NCBI GenBank assembly: GCA_905221605.1
Contig: CAJNDS010002092.1
Coordinates: 64,001 to 95,927, forward strand
Length of the DNA: 31,927 nucleotides
Origin: Symbiodinium natans
Lineage: Eukaryota; Sar; Dinophyceae; Suessiales; Symbiodiniaceae
Direction of reading: 5' to 3'
A model generated the notes under the pieces. It saw only the letters and a program-made list of their open reading frames with translations. It did no database searches and was not told where the DNA came from. Numbering within the stretch: position 1 is the first letter of the stretch; every line of letters begins with the position of its first letter. Positions 30,828 through 31,927 of the stretch are shown piece by piece. The position numbers and the translations under genes are program-made.

Positions 30828-31245
30828 CTAGGTTTGGGCATGCAGGCATTCGTGGGAGGGTTTAGAGTTTATGGGGTTTGGGGTTTAGGGTTTAGGGTTT
30901 AGGGTTCAAGGTTTAGGGCTTAGGGTTTGGGAATGCAGGCCCTGGCAGGTTGTAGAGTTTATGGGGTTCAGGGTTTGGGGTCTATTTAGGGTTCCAAGTA
31001 TGGGCCCTCAAATCTGGGTCCCTTGTTGTAGGTGTTCTTACCCCACACGTCGGATTTCTGAGAAAACATACCAAGGGGGCCCACGATTCCATCCTTAGGT
31101 CTACATTCGGGTTCAAGGTTCACGGTCTGTAGGGCAGAGTGTTTTGGGTGCAGGGTACGAAGGCTTCGGACTTGGGGGGGCATGCTAGGGTTCGATCCCA
31201 TGTTGCCTGTCCATAAGCCACACGACATGAACTACAGGTCTAAGG
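30828..31245. other. Last repeat-bearing stretch before the composition break
   Basis: Short TTTAGGG array 30870-30930; 31000-31240 is unique sequence. The minus ORF 30986-31228 lacks composition or splice-site support. No promoter or start exon identified. Confidence 0.5.
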
Positions 31246-31927
31246 AATCGAAGGATTCTAAGAACATATTTTTTTTGCAAAATTGGCTTTAATGAAATCT
31301 GATTAGAAAGTATGCATTGTGATGCATGATTTGAGAAAGTTTTAGTTTAGATCAAAAATATAATATGCTGTCATAATAATACTGAAGACAGGAACAAGTG
31401 CAATGCGGTTCAATATTACAAAAACTTATTGCGCAATTAGCTTTAATGGAATCTGGCTAGAAAAACTATGAATACATCAATCCATATGAGTTGTAACGCA
31501 TGATTTGAGAACGCTCTGTGTATTTTCAAGTAATTATTTTTTGAGAATTATATTTATTGGGTAAGGTTTTAACCTTAAGTATTATTGTTGAATACATTTA
31601 TTCAATACAGACAGTTTCGTTTAAAAGATCTAATGAAGAATTACCACACAGGCATTGTTTGTTGGTTTTTGCTTTTTGTATTACCCACAAGCAATTTCAG
31701 GACCAACGATACGACAAGTCAAGTTCAAATCTTATGGTGATACTAGAGATTCCAATATCACAAAACACTTTCGTATCGCACACAGCGGTTCTGAGGTCGT
31801 GTAATGTTCGAGAAACTTTCCCATATCTATTACGATGGTCCACTGAATACAAACAGTGCCGCGTCACACCCATAACAATTTTATATTTTTTTATTAGACA
31901 CACTTAACTAAGCAGTCTTAACTAACT
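31246..31927. other. AT-rich segment of different character, unrecognised
   Basis: From about 31246 the sequence turns AT-rich with no telomere heptamers or G/C runs. A diverged direct repeat is present: TGGCTTTAATGAAATCTGAT(TAGAAA) at 31285 and TAGCTTTAATGGAATCTGGC(TAGAAA) at 31438, followed in both by GCATGATTTGAGAA (31324 and 31498). A 116-codon + ORF (31557-31907) and an antisense 68-codon ORF (31697-31903) overlap; neither resembles a protein I know. It may be an insertion, another repeat class, or an assembly join. Confidence 0.6.

Noticed and set aside
29157-29381. 74-residue + strand ORF with membrane-like hydrophobic run
   Set aside because: It is the antisense of a Lys/Gln-rich minus exon and runs into a decayed hairpin element.
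31180-31206. B-box-like GGTTCGATCCC
   Set aside because: Flanking bases do not form a T-arm and no A-box or acceptor stem fits.
1-31240. The window as a true chromosome end or subtelomere
   Set aside because: Arrays are short, in both orientations and scattered throughout, with no terminal one-direction tract, so interstitial repeats fit better.
1-31240. CRISPR array
   Set aside because: Heptamer arrays have no spacers of constant length, and the repeats are telomere-like, not CRISPR-like.
31557-31907. 116-residue + ORF in the AT-rich tail
   Set aside because: Peptide shows no motif I recognise, an antisense ORF overlaps it, and AT-rich DNA has no codon signal supporting it; described only as part of the tail.

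Overview
This window looks like nuclear DNA of a protist, most likely a dinoflagellate. The reasons are: (i) the whole left 31.2 kb is peppered with plant/alveolate-type telomere heptamers (CCCTAAA / TTTAGGG) at interstitial positions; (ii) there is no long ORF of normal gene size, no bacterial operon, no rRNA and no intact tRNA; (iii) reading the minus strand between the arrays gives dozens of short open blocks, mostly 27-125 nt, rich in Q, E, A, L, K and R, bounded by AG acceptors and by GT or GC donors. GC-AG introns are typical of dinoflagellates. The organism call is an inference; no rRNA or organelle marker is present to confirm it.

Layout. From about 0.7 to 30.8 kb the minus strand carries about 50 candidate mini-exons that together would encode a long alpha-helical, coiled-coil protein (or several such proteins). 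Many can be drawn with phase 0 at both ends. Around them the telomere-like arrays have a consistent polarity: on the + strand CCCTAAA lies to the left of an exon and TTTAGGG to its right. Read along the transcript, introns tend to start with (TTTAGGG)n and end with (CCCTAAA)n, so both ends of one intron could pair into a hairpin. Non-coiled exons interrupt the coil series at 9739-10063 and 27418-27623. A second, weaker set of + strand open blocks lies mostly in the middle of these introns (for example 12895-12981, 19560-19637, 20784-20849), which would make two genes interdigitated on opposite strands.

Introns also hold several families of short inverted-repeat elements (MITE-like), some in two or more copies, plus long G/C/CT tracts, a 9-bp GC-rich minisatellite (14.82-15.19 kb), a 9-bp CTCAACACC minisatellite (17.34-17.46 kb) and a roughly 26-bp minisatellite (14.08-14.31 kb).

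From about 31.25 kb to the end the DNA changes abruptly: AT-rich, no telomere heptamers, its own diverged direct repeat and no recognisable gene. It may be a different repeat type, an insertion or a misjoin.

Limits: exon edges were chosen by eye, partly by preferring sites that keep the frame open, so individual boundaries may be off by one alternative splice site. No homology search was possible and no gene was recognised by name.
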